The notes under the pieces: model-generated
Database searches by the model: none
What the model was told of the DNA's origin: nothing
Seen by the model: the letters and a program-made list of their open reading frames with translations, nothing else
Shown here: positions 53,872 to 62,548 of the stretch, piece after piece
Numbering within the stretch: the first letter of the stretch is position 1
Layout: the number at the start of each line of letters is the position of its first letter
Position numbers and translations under genes: made by a program
NCBI GenBank assembly: GCA_913778205.1
Contig: CAJYUW010000047.1
Span: 17,999-81,998 of the forward strand
Direction: 5' to 3'
From: an uncultured Curtobacterium sp.
GTDB taxonomy: Bacteria > Actinomycetota > Actinomycetes > Actinomycetales > Microbacteriaceae
Length of the DNA: 64,000 nt

Positions 53872-54666
53872 TCAGACGGCGACCCGCTCGCCCCCGACGT
53901 GCGGCGAGCGCACGGCGGCGCGGAGCTCCTCGGTGCCGATCCGGTGCCGTTGCCACGCGTCGAGGGCGAACGCGGTCGCCCGGGCGGCCCGGACCAGCCC
54001 GAGGTCGACCGAGTCGAGCGGTGCGTGCAGTGCGACGAACAGTTCCGTCAGGTCGTCGTGGCGACCGAGGCGCACGGTCGGGACCCCCGCGGAGCGCGCG
54101 ACGTGCTCGGCGGTCCGGTCCGCCGTGAGCACGAGCTGGGCGTCGACGAGACGGGCCGCGGTGACGTCGGTCGAGATGTCGTGCACCGCGAACTCGACCG
54201 GGATCGTCGACACCCGGCGGATCGCGCGGACGAGCGCTCGGGAGGGGCCGGCGTCGCGCGGGTCGAGCTGGACGACGGTGATGACCGGGGCATCCCGCTC
54301 CCCGGCGACCGCCGTGACGGCGGCGGCGAGGCCGTCGGTGTCCCGGCCGAGCGGGTGTGCCGCGGTCACCGTGACGACGACGCCGCGTGCTGCCGCGGGC
54401 GCGGCTGCGGTCTGGGCCGCGTGGTCGATCCAGAGCACCTCGAGCGCCCCGGCCGCGACACGTCCGTCGTCGGTGGTGGGCTCGGTGTCGTCCGTCAGCG
54501 TGAGCCGTTCGGCTCGCCCCAGCCGGAGACGGTCGCGCAGCGACAGCGGGACCGCCGTGTCGAACGTGTCGGGGAGCAGCGCGCGCCACGCCTCGACCAG
54601 GACCGAGCGCGCGAACGACGAGCGGTCAGCGGAGATGTCGGCGACGAGCCGTCGGCGTGCGGGCAT
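53872..54666 (-). CDS. Hypothetical protein, 264 residues
   Basis: A soluble-looking protein with alternating strand/helix pattern. N-terminal ~50 residues are Arg-rich; the middle has strands such as GVVVTVTAAHPLG and APVITVVQLDPRD; the C-terminal part reads LVDAQLVLTADRTAEHVARS and GVPTVRLGRHDDLTELFVAL, resembling the Rossmann-like half of pyruvyl- or glycosyl-transferases without any diagnostic motif. ATG 54666 has GGAGG seven bases upstream. Downstream of the iron transport operon on the same strand, with its own AT-rich promoter patch at 54733-54757. Function not assigned. Confidence 0.7.
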   Translation of the reverse strand: MPARRRLVADISADRSSFARSVLVEAWRALLPDTFDTAVPLSLRDRLRLGRAERLTLTDDTEPTTDDGRVAAGALEVLWIDHAAQTAAAPAAARGVVVTVTAAHPLGRDTDGLAAAVTAVAGERDAPVITVVQLDPRDAGPSRALVRAIRRVSTIPVEFAVHDISTDVTAARLVDAQLVLTADRTAEHVARSAGVPTVRLGRHDDLTELFVALHAPLDSVDLGLVRAARATAFALDAWQRHRIGTEELRAAVRSPHVGGERVAV

Positions 54667-54753
54667 GGTGCTGCCTCCCGGGATCTGCCGCCGGTCGGGT
54701 CCGGCGTGCGTTCCCAGGATGACAGTGCGGAACACAAAATGCAATATTCGCAT

Positions 54754-56835
54754 TCATCGCACCGACCGCGGGGTCCGCAGGAGCAGCCACACGAAGTACG
54801 GCGTCCCGACGAGTGCCGAGAGGATGCCCGCCCCGAGCTGCGCGGGTGCGATGATCGTCCGTCCGAGCAGGTCGCCCAGGCACACGAGCACCGCCCCGAG
54901 CAGCACGGCGACCGGGACGACCCGGGCGTGCGCGCGGCCGACGAGCGACCGAGCGGCGTGCGGGGCGACGAGTCCGACGAACCCGATCGTGCCCACCGCC
55001 GCGATCGCGGTCGCGGTGAGCAGGACCGAGAGCGTGAGGAAACCGAGGCGGGTCCGGCCGAGGCGCACGCCGAGCAGGCGCGGCGAGTCCTCGTCGAGTG
55101 ACACGAGGTCGAGCTCGCGGTGCCTCGGCAGCACGAGCACGAGCGCGGCCACGAGCACCACGACCACGGGCAGCGAGTCCTGCCAGGTCCGTCCGTAGGT
55201 CGATCCGGACAGCCACGTCAGCGCCTTGTTCGCGTTGAACGGGTCGGTGACGACGATGAGCAGGCTGATGAGCGCCGTGAGGCCCGCGGAGACGCCCACG
55301 CCGACGAGCACGAGTCGGTCCTGGCGGAAGCCCCCGCGTGCGGCGAGACCGAACACCACGAGGGCGGCGGCCCCGGCTCCGGCGAACGCGGCCCCCGCGA
55401 CCCCCCAGCTCGACGCGGCGGGCACGGCGGTCACCACGAGCACGGCTCCGAGTCCGGCGCCGCTCGAGACGCCGAGGACCCCCGGGTCGGCGAGCGGGTT
55501 GCGGGTGACCCCCTGGACGAGCGTGCCGGCGAGGGCGAGGGCCGCCCCCGCGAGCAGCGCCGCCGTGACGCGCGGGACCCTGGTGTCGAGGATGAACGCG
55601 ATCGCCCGGTCCGCCCGACCCGTCAACCAGTTCGTGACGTCGCCGAGCAGGAGCTTCGCGTCGCCGAGGAGCACCGACGCGACGACCACCCCGAGGAGCA
55701 CGGCGACGAGGGCGACGACGGTGAGCGACACCGTGGTCCGCCCCGGGATGCGCCGGACCTCGAGGGGCGTGGTCTGGCCACCGTCGCGCATCCGGAGCGC
55801 CGTGACGACGAGGAACACCGCGCCGACGACGCTCGTGACGACACCCGTCGGGACGGTCACCGCGCGGTCCCCGGACACCGCCGCGCGCAGCAGGACGTCC
55901 GACGCGAGCACGATGCCCGCGCCGACCAGTCCGGACGCCGCCAGGAGCGCCCAGGACCGGTGCAGGGTCGGGAACGTCCGTGCGACCGGGCGCACGAGTG
56001 CGGGAGCGCAGAGGCCGACGAAGCCGATCGGCCCGGCGATCGTGACAGCTGCGGCGGAGAGCAGCACGGCGAGGACGACGGCGACGACACGGGTGCTCCG
56101 GACGGGGACGCCGAGCCCGCGGGCGGCGTCGTCGCCGAGCGCGAGGGCGTCCACGCGGTGTGACAGGACCAGGAAGCCGACGACCCCGACGGCCACCACC
56201 GGGAGCATCGCCAGGACCGTGTCGTACCCGTTCTGCGCGATGCCGCCCTGGTTCCAGCTGAACAGGCCCCGGGTCTGCTGCGGGAACAGCAGGACGAGCG
56301 CCTGCGTCACCGACCCCAGCCCGAGGGCGAGCGCCGTCCCGGCAAGGACGAGCCGCAGGGTCCCGCTGCCGAGCCCGGACAGCGCGAGCACGAGGGCCGC
56401 AGCGGCGAGTCCGCCGAGGAACGCGATGCCGGACTGCGCGACGACCGGCAGCCCGACGCCCGACACCGACACGATGCCGAGCGCGAGGTACGCCCCCGCG
56501 TTCACGGCGAGGGTGTCCGGCGCCGCAAGGACGTTGCGGGTCACCGCCTGCAGCGCTGCCCCGGCGACACCGAGCGCGAAGCCGACCACGAGACCGGCGA
56601 CGGCGCGGGGGAGGCGGGACGCGACGACGACGGACGCGTCGGCACCGTCCGCCCGGCCGGTGAGGGCCTCCCAGACGTCGGCGACCCCGACGTCCGCGGT
56701 GCCCTGGGTGGTGTCCACCGCGGCGAGCACCGCGACGAGCACGATCCCGGCGACGAGCAGCAGGACGCCGAGCGCGGGCCGCGCGACGCTGGTGGAGCGT
56801 CTCCCGGCCCGTGTCGGCGCGGTGGTGCCGGTCAC
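54754..56835 (-). CDS. Fused double FecCD-type iron-siderophore ABC permease
   Basis: A 693-residue membrane protein made of two FecCD (BtuC-like) permease domains in one chain, about twenty transmembrane segments. The family loop occurs twice: AGPIGFVGLCAPALVRPVAR in the first half and GTIGFVGLVAPHAARSLVG in the second; likewise QAVTRNVLAAPDTLAVNAGA and QGVTRNPLADPGVLGVSSGA. Normally two separate genes (FepD/FepG-like) provide these. GTG 56835 follows the binding-protein stop after 2 bp. Part of the ATPase-lipoprotein-permease operon for ferric-siderophore uptake. Confidence 0.9.
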   Translation of the reverse strand: MTGTTAPTRAGRRSTSVARPALGVLLLVAGIVLVAVLAAVDTTQGTADVGVADVWEALTGRADGADASVVVASRLPRAVAGLVVGFALGVAGAALQAVTRNVLAAPDTLAVNAGAYLALGIVSVSGVGLPVVAQSGIAFLGGLAAAALVLALSGLGSGTLRLVLAGTALALGLGSVTQALVLLFPQQTRGLFSWNQGGIAQNGYDTVLAMLPVVAVGVVGFLVLSHRVDALALGDDAARGLGVPVRSTRVVAVVLAVLLSAAAVTIAGPIGFVGLCAPALVRPVARTFPTLHRSWALLAASGLVGAGIVLASDVLLRAAVSGDRAVTVPTGVVTSVVGAVFLVVTALRMRDGGQTTPLEVRRIPGRTTVSLTVVALVAVLLGVVVASVLLGDAKLLLGDVTNWLTGRADRAIAFILDTRVPRVTAALLAGAALALAGTLVQGVTRNPLADPGVLGVSSGAGLGAVLVVTAVPAASSWGVAGAAFAGAGAAALVVFGLAARGGFRQDRLVLVGVGVSAGLTALISLLIVVTDPFNANKALTWLSGSTYGRTWQDSLPVVVVLVAALVLVLPRHRELDLVSLDEDSPRLLGVRLGRTRLGFLTLSVLLTATAIAAVGTIGFVGLVAPHAARSLVGRAHARVVPVAVLLGAVLVCLGDLLGRTIIAPAQLGAGILSALVGTPYFVWLLLRTPRSVR

Positions 56836-56837
56836 CG

Positions 56838-57830
56838 CTACTTCGTGAGCGCGGCGACCGCGGCGTCGACGTAGGCGTCCATCGCCCCGGGGCCACCGAA
56901 CATCCAGATGCCGTCGTCGAGACGGTGCACGTTGTCCTGCTCGACGAACGGCAGCGACGTCCACACCGCGTTCGACGACAGGGTCGTGCCGAAGACGTCG
57001 TCCTCGCTCGCGGCCTTGTTGTCGATGTACAGGAACTGCGTGTCCTCGGGGAGCTTCGTCAGCCCCTCCACGTCGGTCGAGCCGAGGCCGTAGGCTGCGT
57101 CGCCCTCGATGCCCGTGCCGGACCAGGCGTCCGCGAGCCCGAGCTCCGCGTTGACCTGGCCGATGAGCGACCCCTTCGTGTACGGGCGGATGGTGACCTG
57201 GTTCGACAGGACGTACCCGTCCGCGAACGCCACCTTCGTGCCGGCCCTACCCGCGTCGGCGATCTCCCGCTTGCCGTCCGCGATCTTCTCCTCGAGGGCC
57301 TTCCACACGGTGTCGGCCTTCGCGGTCGTGCCGGTCGCCTCCGCGATGAGGTCGAGCGTGTCCTTGATGGTGTCGAGCTGGGCGCCCGACTTCGCCGACG
57401 CGATGACGATCGTCGGGGCGATCTTGCGCAGCTGCGCGACGACGGAGTCCTTGAGGTCGGTCGTGGCGACGATGAGGTCCGGGGCGATCGCGGCGATCGT
57501 GTCCGTGCTCGGCTCACCGCGGGTACCGATGTCCTTCGGATCGCCGGTGAGCGGGACCTTCGCGTCCCACTGGCTGTAGCCCGTGACGTCCGCGACGCCG
57601 GCGGGTGCCACGCCGAGGGTCTCGAGGTCCTCGACGACGTTCCACTCGGTCCCGACGACCGTCTTCGCGGGGCCGTCGAGCGTCACCTTCGTGCCCTGCG
57701 CGTCGGTGACCGTGATCTTCGCGGCCGCGGGGCTGGCGTCGGTCGCGGGCTGGGTCGTCCCGCAGGCGGTGAGGGCCAGCGCGGCGGCGGCGGCGGCGAT
57801 GGCGGTGGCGGTGAGGAGTCGTCGCTTCAT
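56838..57830 (-). CDS. Iron-siderophore ABC transporter substrate-binding lipoprotein
   Basis: A 330-residue FecB/FepB-type binding protein. Signal peptide with lipobox LTAC (Cys23). Family features: KTVVGTEWNVVEDLETLGVA, STDTIAAIAPDLIVATTD, KIAPTIVIASAKSGAQLDTI and the C-terminal MFGGPGAMDAYVDAAVAAL. ATG 57830; a GGAAG lies somewhat far upstream. Ligand is presumably a ferric siderophore. Between the ATPase and the permease in the operon. Confidence 0.87.
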   Translation of the reverse strand: MKRRLLTATAIAAAAAALALTACGTTQPATDASPAAAKITVTDAQGTKVTLDGPAKTVVGTEWNVVEDLETLGVAPAGVADVTGYSQWDAKVPLTGDPKDIGTRGEPSTDTIAAIAPDLIVATTDLKDSVVAQLRKIAPTIVIASAKSGAQLDTIKDTLDLIAEATGTTAKADTVWKALEEKIADGKREIADAGRAGTKVAFADGYVLSNQVTIRPYTKGSLIGQVNAELGLADAWSGTGIEGDAAYGLGSTDVEGLTKLPEDTQFLYIDNKAASEDDVFGTTLSSNAVWTSLPFVEQDNVHRLDDGIWMFGGPGAMDAYVDAAVAALTK

Positions 57831-57894
57831 GGCGGCTCGTGGTCTTCCTGTTCGGTGGGGGTGGGGCTGGGCTCGGACGCGTCCTGCGCCGGCG

Positions 57895-58845
57895 TCAGGG
57901 GGTGGGCGCAGGGATGGTCCTGGTGTGGTGTCGACCGACCGCGCGGGTCCGGAGCGCCCCGGTGGCGGGGTCGAGGTCGACGTCGATGCGGATGCCGTAG
58001 ACGTCGGACAGGCGCGCCGCGTCGAGGACGGCCGCCGGTGTGCCGTCGGCGACGACGACCCCTGCCCGGAGCAGGACGAGGCGGTCCGCGACCGCGGCGG
58101 CCTGGTCGAGGTCGTGCAGCACGACGCCGACGGCCGTGCCGTGGACGTCGGCGAGGTCGCGGACGAGGTCGAGCAGCTCGACCTGGTAGCGCAGGTCGAG
58201 GTACGTGGTCGGTTCGTCGAGCAGGAGCACGCCCGTCTGCTGCGCCAGGCAGCTCGCCAGCCAGACGCGCTGGAGCTGCCCGCCGGACAGCTCGTCCGCC
58301 GGTCGGTCGGCGAGCTCCGTCAGGCCCGTCACGTCGAGCGCGTCGGCGACGACGGTCCGGCCGTCCGGGTCCTGCCCGCCGAAGCGCCCGCGGTGCGGGT
58401 GGCGCCCGAAGGCGACGAGGTCGCGCACGCGCAGTCCACCGGGCACGGGCCGACCCTGCGTGAGCAGCGCGACCTGCCGGGCGAACGCCTTCGGGGTCAG
58501 GGCCAGGCCGTCGACGACGTCGGCGTCCGAGCCGTCCCCGCCCTGCGTCGGGCCGCTCGCGTCGGCCGCGGTGCGCACAGGGGTGCGGCGCGTGTCGGTC
58601 GCGTCGGCCCCGGTCCGCCTGGAGGCGCGGCGTGCGTCGGTCGGGACCGTCGCGCCGCGCAGGTCCACGGTCCCGGACCGCATCGGCTGCAGGCGGGCGA
58701 CGGAACGGAGGAGCGTCGACTTGCCGGACCCGTTCGGTCCGACGAGGGCGGTCACGGTCCCCGCGACGAGCTCCAGGGAAGCGGCGTGGACGACGTCCGT
58801 ACCGTGGTAGGCCACGGTGACGTCGCGTGCGTGCAGATCAGCCAC
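57895..58845 (-). CDS. Iron-siderophore ABC transporter ATPase with an insertion
   Basis: A 316-residue FepC/FhuC-type ATPase. Walker A GPNGSGKST (36-44), Q-loop around Gln130 (VALLTQG), signature LSGGQ (186-190), Walker B LLLDEP (207-212), switch His244 (VLHDLDQ). Between Walker A and the Q-loop (residues ~64-115) is an extra ~45-residue hydrophilic stretch rich in Arg, Thr, Asp and Gly (ASRRTGADATDTRRTPVRTA) that typical relatives lack. GTG 58845; first gene of the operon, immediately behind an IdeR-like box. Confidence 0.87.
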   Translation of the reverse strand: MADLHARDVTVAYHGTDVVHAASLELVAGTVTALVGPNGSGKSTLLRSVARLQPMRSGTVDLRGATVPTDARRASRRTGADATDTRRTPVRTAADASGPTQGGDGSDADVVDGLALTPKAFARQVALLTQGRPVPGGLRVRDLVAFGRHPHRGRFGGQDPDGRTVVADALDVTGLTELADRPADELSGGQLQRVWLASCLAQQTGVLLLDEPTTYLDLRYQVELLDLVRDLADVHGTAVGVVLHDLDQAAAVADRLVLLRAGVVVADGTPAAVLDAARLSDVYGIRIDVDLDPATGALRTRAVGRHHTRTIPAPTP

Positions 58846-58850
58846 GCAGG

Positions 58851-58869
58851 TTAGGTTAGCCTCACCTAC
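58851..58869. promoter_or_regulatory. DtxR/IdeR-like iron box
   Basis: TTAGGTTAGCCTCACCTAC matches the 19-bp consensus TTAGGTTAGGCTAACCTAA at 16 positions. It ends five bases before the ATPase GTG and contains the hexamer TAACCT (minus strand) seven bases before the start, so the repressor would sit on the -10. Iron repression of the operon is a confident inference. Confidence 0.85.
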
Positions 58870-58903
58870 ATCGATCCGGCCACCTCACGTGCGGATCCGG
58901 CGG

Positions 58904-59227
58904 TCAGCAGGGCGTGTCGCAGGTGCGCGCCATGCGTTCGAGGAGCTCGCGCGCCGACAGCGCCGCGGCGAGCTCGACCTCCACCGGGTTGATGCCGACC
59001 GCACGCTCGAAGGCGCGACGACGAGCCTGGTCGGGGATCGGCACCTCCGGCCGCTGGGGCAGGGTCGCGATCGCCCGAGCCGCGGCGTCGAACGCCCCGG
59101 TCGGGCGCCCGAGCTGCTCCCACATCGTCCGGACGTCGTGCGCCACCTGGTCGGCGTCGCCGCCGAACTCGAAGCCGACGGACGCCATGGTCGCGAGACC
59201 GTGAGCGATGGAGTCGTTCGGGGACAT
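58904..59227 (-). CDS. Small hypothetical protein, 107 residues
   Basis: A soluble, mostly helical protein (TMWEQLGRPTGAFDAAARAI, VEVELAAALSARELLERMAR) with two cysteines at the very C-terminus (TCDTPC). ATG 59227; no ribosome site; GACGAT lies six bases upstream. GC-rich third positions match neighbours. It lies between the iron operon and a divergent TetR gene. Not recognised. Confidence 0.6.
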   Translation of the reverse strand: MSPNDSIAHGLATMASVGFEFGGDADQVAHDVRTMWEQLGRPTGAFDAAARAIATLPQRPEVPIPDQARRRAFERAVGINPVEVELAAALSARELLERMARTCDTPC

Positions 59228-59343
59228 GGCGGCATCGTCACACGGGCGGCCGGACGCCCGCTGAGCGGCGTTCGTGTCCCCCGGAATGCCGACACCCGGA
59301 CCGGGGATTCTGGTGTCCCCCGATCTGCACCAGGATTGAGCGT

Positions 59344-59379
59344 GCACCCGTCGGGTGCGAACGGCACCCAGGAGGGTGC
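59344..59379. promoter_or_regulatory. Two tandem GCACCC/GGGTGC dyads before the TetR gene
   Basis: GCACCC-N3-GGGTGC (59344-59358) and GCACCC-N4-GGGTGC (59364-59379) have centres about 20 bp apart, on the same face of the helix. They lie 35 bp upstream of the TetR ATG. Paired autoregulatory operators are the best reading; alternating RNA hairpins in a leader are the alternative. Confidence 0.5.
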
Positions 59380-59413
59380 ACCCGGACAGGACGTCCGGTG
59401 ATCGGAGGGCACG

Positions 59414-60091
59414 ATGCTCGAGAACACCAGCGCGGACACGCACGCGGCAGCCGCTGCGGCCGCGACCCTGCACCTGCGGATCACGATCGTCGGGGCGACC
59501 GTCGACCTCCTCCGGGACGTGCCGTTCCACGAGGCCCGGCCGGAGCAGGTGGCGGAGCGCATGGGCATCTCCCGCGCCGAACTCGAACTCCACTTCCCGT
59601 CGTGGGACGGACTCGTCCTCGCCGCCGTCGACCGGTGGAACGGCGGACGCATGGAGGAGGTCGCGGCCGAGGTCGGCGACGCGTCGACCGTGGACTTCCT
59701 CCGCGCCATCGTCGCCTCCAACGCGGAGGACCCCGCGCTGATGCGCCTGCTCGTCGCGCTGCTGTCGGTCGCCGGCAACCCCGCGCACCCGATGGCCACG
59801 TACCTGCGGTCGCGGTACCAGTTGTTCTTCGGGCGGATCAAGCGCGGCCTCGAGCGGGACATCGCCGTCGGTCGTGCGCCGCACACGATGGAACCCCGTC
59901 GCGGAGCCGAGCAGCTCATCGCGCTCTACGAGGGACTGCAGCTCCAGGCGCTCCTGCGCGCGGACATGGACCTCGTGCAGGCGTTCGACCGTGCCGTGGC
60001 CCGGCTCGAGGCCGGCTGGCTGGAGCGCTACCAGCCGCGGGCACAGGTGCAGCACGCGACGTGGAGCGACCCCGGCAGCTGGGAGATCTGA
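59414..60091 (+). CDS. TetR-family transcriptional regulator
   Basis: A 225-residue regulator with a divergent helix-turn-helix (RPEQVAERMGISRAELELHF then PSWDGLVLAAVDRW) and an all-helical C-terminal domain (RSRYQLFFGRIKRGLERDIA). Recognition of the TetR fold rests mainly on the first 60 residues. ATG 59414 with GGAGGG five to six bases upstream. Two dyads upstream suggest autoregulation. Target genes unclear; the convergent ThrE-type exporter is the nearest neighbour. Confidence 0.78.
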   Translation: MLENTSADTHAAAAAAATLHLRITIVGATVDLLRDVPFHEARPEQVAERMGISRAELELHFPSWDGLVLAAVDRWNGGRMEEVAAEVGDASTVDFLRAIVASNAEDPALMRLLVALLSVAGNPAHPMATYLRSRYQLFFGRIKRGLERDIAVGRAPHTMEPRRGAEQLIALYEGLQLQALLRADMDLVQAFDRAVARLEAGWLERYQPRAQVQHATWSDPGSWEI

Positions 60092-60200
60092 GCGATCCGC
60101 CGCCGCGCGAGCGGCCGTTCACCGGTCGCGCGCCGACCGACCGCCGTCGGGCGGCCGGTCGGACCGCAGCCGGTCGGACCGCGCTCGGGCGGCCCGTCGG

Positions 60201-61697
60201 TCACCAGCGCGGTCGGCTCCCGTCGCCGGGGTCGTAGCCGGAGTCGCGGATGACGCGGAGCGCCGTGGTGTCGCTGTGCACCGAGTGCACGACCACCTTG
60301 CGCGCCCGCCGGAGCGCCCGCCGTGCGCCCGGGGTCGCGACGAGCCCGCCGAGCACGAGACCGGCGCCGATGGCGAGCGCGACGGTCACGGCGGACACGA
60401 AGTCGAGGGCGGACGTCGACGACCCGCTCATCACGTTGAGCAGCGCGTTCGACACGGCGACACCGGGCAGCAGGGCGCCGCAGAACGCCGGCACCGCGAT
60501 CGCCCCCACCGCCGTCCGCATCCGCGCGGCCGCGATGGTCGCGAGCACGCCGAGGAGCACGGACGCGAGGAAGGTCGCGCCGAGCAGGGGCAGCCCGAGT
60601 TGGCGCATCCCCCAGAGCGACGCCCCGGCGGTCACGGAGAACAGCACCGCGACCGGGATCACCCGCGCGCTGGCCTGCTGCACGAAGCAGTTCGCCGCCG
60701 CGGACACGACCGTCAGCGACAGGGACGCCCACAGCGGGAGCGGGTCGAGCACGATCCCGGACGGGTCGACCTCGATCCTGAGCCAGTGCGTCACCGCGAT
60801 GCCGGCCGGGACCCCGACGACGATCGCGGCGATCACGAGCAGGATCGAGAAGGCCCGGGCGACGGCCATCGCCCGGAAGCCCGAGATCGCGTCCTGGGCC
60901 CACGTCACGAGGGAGACGTGCGGCAACAGGAGCACCACGAGGGCGGCGACCATCGTCGCGGCGCCGCCGGGACGCAGGACGCCGACCGAGATCGCGAGGG
61001 TCCCGAGCGCCGATGCCACCGCACCCTGCGCGCCGGAGACGAAGAACTGCGGGAAGCCCCGGCCGGTCAGCCACCGACCGGACACGATGATCCCCATCAT
61101 GAGCACGAACGCGCCGACCCCGGCTCGCCACCCGCCACCGGCCTGCACCGCGATGGAGGTGCCGAGGATCGCGAGGCCGACGTCGGCGAGCCAGTTCGGC
61201 CACCGGGGCGGCATCCGCAGCACGGCGACGAGCGCGCTCACGGCCGAGGTCATGTCCCGCGTTCCGTGCACGAGGTCGTCCACGATCTGGTTCGCCCAGG
61301 AGAGCCGTCCGAGGTCCGAGCCGTCGATCGTCACCGTGCGGAACTTCACGAGCGCCGGACCGTCGGCGGGGGCGTACTGGATCGTCACCGAGCTGCCCGT
61401 GAGGTCCAGGTCGAGCGGCGCGAGGTTCCACTTCGTCGACACCGCGACCACGGCGGTCTCGACGCTCCTGGTGTCGGCGCCGGAGGCCAGCATGACCTCG
61501 GCGAGGTCGAGGCAGAAGTCGACGATCTGCACCGGGGAGTACTGCTCGCGCGGGCGGCGGTCGGGGGCGACGTCCTCGTAGATCGTGCCGCGCAACCGGG
61601 CGCGGGCATCGCGGAGGTCGTGCTGGGCGACCTTGCGCACGCGGGGCCGCGGTGGGCGGCCGGGCCTCGGCGCGCCGGGGAGGGACTGCTCGGCCAT
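60201..61697 (-). CDS. Threonine/serine exporter (ThrE family)
   Basis: A 498-residue membrane protein of the ThrE family. N-terminal soluble domain (residues ~50-190; FCLDLAEVMLASGADTRSVE is the family signature, with HGTRDMTSAVSALV at its end), then about ten transmembrane segments (WLADVGLAILGTSIAVQAGG, ATFLASVLLGVLATIAAARM). The C-terminal tail is basic. ATG 61697; only a weak GGCGGG precedes it. ThrE of Corynebacterium exports L-threonine and L-serine; the same role is inferred. Confidence 0.88.
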   Translation of the reverse strand: MAEQSLPGAPRPGRPPRPRVRKVAQHDLRDARARLRGTIYEDVAPDRRPREQYSPVQIVDFCLDLAEVMLASGADTRSVETAVVAVSTKWNLAPLDLDLTGSSVTIQYAPADGPALVKFRTVTIDGSDLGRLSWANQIVDDLVHGTRDMTSAVSALVAVLRMPPRWPNWLADVGLAILGTSIAVQAGGGWRAGVGAFVLMMGIIVSGRWLTGRGFPQFFVSGAQGAVASALGTLAISVGVLRPGGAATMVAALVVLLLPHVSLVTWAQDAISGFRAMAVARAFSILLVIAAIVVGVPAGIAVTHWLRIEVDPSGIVLDPLPLWASLSLTVVSAAANCFVQQASARVIPVAVLFSVTAGASLWGMRQLGLPLLGATFLASVLLGVLATIAAARMRTAVGAIAVPAFCGALLPGVAVSNALLNVMSGSSTSALDFVSAVTVALAIGAGLVLGGLVATPGARRALRRARKVVVHSVHSDTTALRVIRDSGYDPGDGSRPRW

Positions 61698-61771
61698 CCC
61701 GCCATGGTGCCAGGCCGGTCGGACCGAGTCCGGACGTGCGCTGAACGCCTCCCGGCCGACGGCCGCGACGG

Positions 61772-62029
61772 TCAGCGTCGTCGGCGCACGCTGAGACGTC
61801 CGGCCGCGAAGGCGGCGACGACCGTGCCGACCACCGCGAGCAGCGGGCCCACGACCTGCTGCCACGAGTGGGTCACCGGATCGAACACCGCGCCGGCCAG
61901 CGGCGCGTACGCGAACCAGCCGAACGACGCGCTCGGCGCGGAGGCCCAGATCGTCACGCCCGCGACGGCGGCCGCGAGACCCGCCCAGAGGGCGAGCCAG
62001 GTGGGGGTGGCGAAGCGACGACGTCTCAC
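61772..62029 (-). CDS. Small membrane protein, 85 residues
   Basis: Two transmembrane segments (TWLALWAGLAAAVAGVTIWA and VVGPLLAVVGTVVAAFAAGR) flanked by Arg clusters at both ends (VRRRRF, SVRRRR). GTG 62029 is seven bases after TAGCGT, leaderless pattern. Lies between the ThrE-type exporter and osmC on the same strand, 74 bp upstream of the exporter. Unknown function. Confidence 0.7.
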   Translation of the reverse strand: MRRRRFATPTWLALWAGLAAAVAGVTIWASAPSASFGWFAYAPLAGAVFDPVTHSWQQVVGPLLAVVGTVVAAFAAGRLSVRRRR

Positions 62030-62055
62030 CGCGCCGACGCTACCCGACGACCGAG

Positions 62056-62089
62056 GGGAGGCCCGTGGCGGGGTCGCCACGGGCCTCCC
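62056..62089. terminator. 15-bp-stem hairpin terminator after osmC; dispersed repeat copy 7
   Basis: GGGAGGCCCGTGGCG and its complement pair perfectly around GGGT, 18 bp after the osmC stop (minus strand). Confidence 0.68.
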
Positions 62090-62107
62090 GGCCGTCAGGG
62101 GTACCGA

Positions 62108-62548
62108 CTACTGCTCGAACGTCGCGTGCAGTTCGATGTCGACGCCGGTGAGCGCCTTCGAGACCGGGCAGGTCGCCTTCGCCTCGTCGGCCGCCTTGAG
62201 GAAGGCCGCCTCGTCGATGCCGGAGACCTCGCCGCTGACGGTGAGGACGATGCCGGTGAGCTTGAAGCCGCCGGCCGAGTCCGGGCCGAGCGAGACGTCC
62301 GCCTTGACGTCGAGGGCCTCGACGGTGCCGCCGGCCTCGCCGAGGATCGCCGAGAACTGCATGGCGTAGCAGGAGGAGTGGGCGGCGGCGATGAGCTCCT
62401 CGGGGCTGGTGGTGCCCCCGGCGTCGTCGGCGGCGCGCTTCGGGAAGGACACGTCGTAGGTGCCGACCTTCGAGCTCGACAGCTCGACCTGGCCGGAACC
62501 GTCGTTGAGGCCGCCGTTCCAGGCGGTGCGTGCGGTGCGCGTGGGCAT
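62108..62548 (-). CDS. OsmC-family peroxiredoxin-like protein
   Basis: A 146-residue OsmC/Ohr-family thiol peroxidase. Both reactive cysteines are present: AAHSSCYAMQFSA and EAKATCPVSKAL. The N-terminus (RTARTAWNGGLNDGSGQVEL) and TTSPEELIAAAHSSC are typical of the OsmC subgroup, which reduces organic and inorganic peroxides and is often osmotically induced. ATG 62548 with AAAGGAG six bases upstream. Confidence 0.9.
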   Translation of the reverse strand: MPTRTARTAWNGGLNDGSGQVELSSSKVGTYDVSFPKRAADDAGGTTSPEELIAAAHSSCYAMQFSAILGEAGGTVEALDVKADVSLGPDSAGGFKLTGIVLTVSGEVSGIDEAAFLKAADEAKATCPVSKALTGVDIELHATFEQ

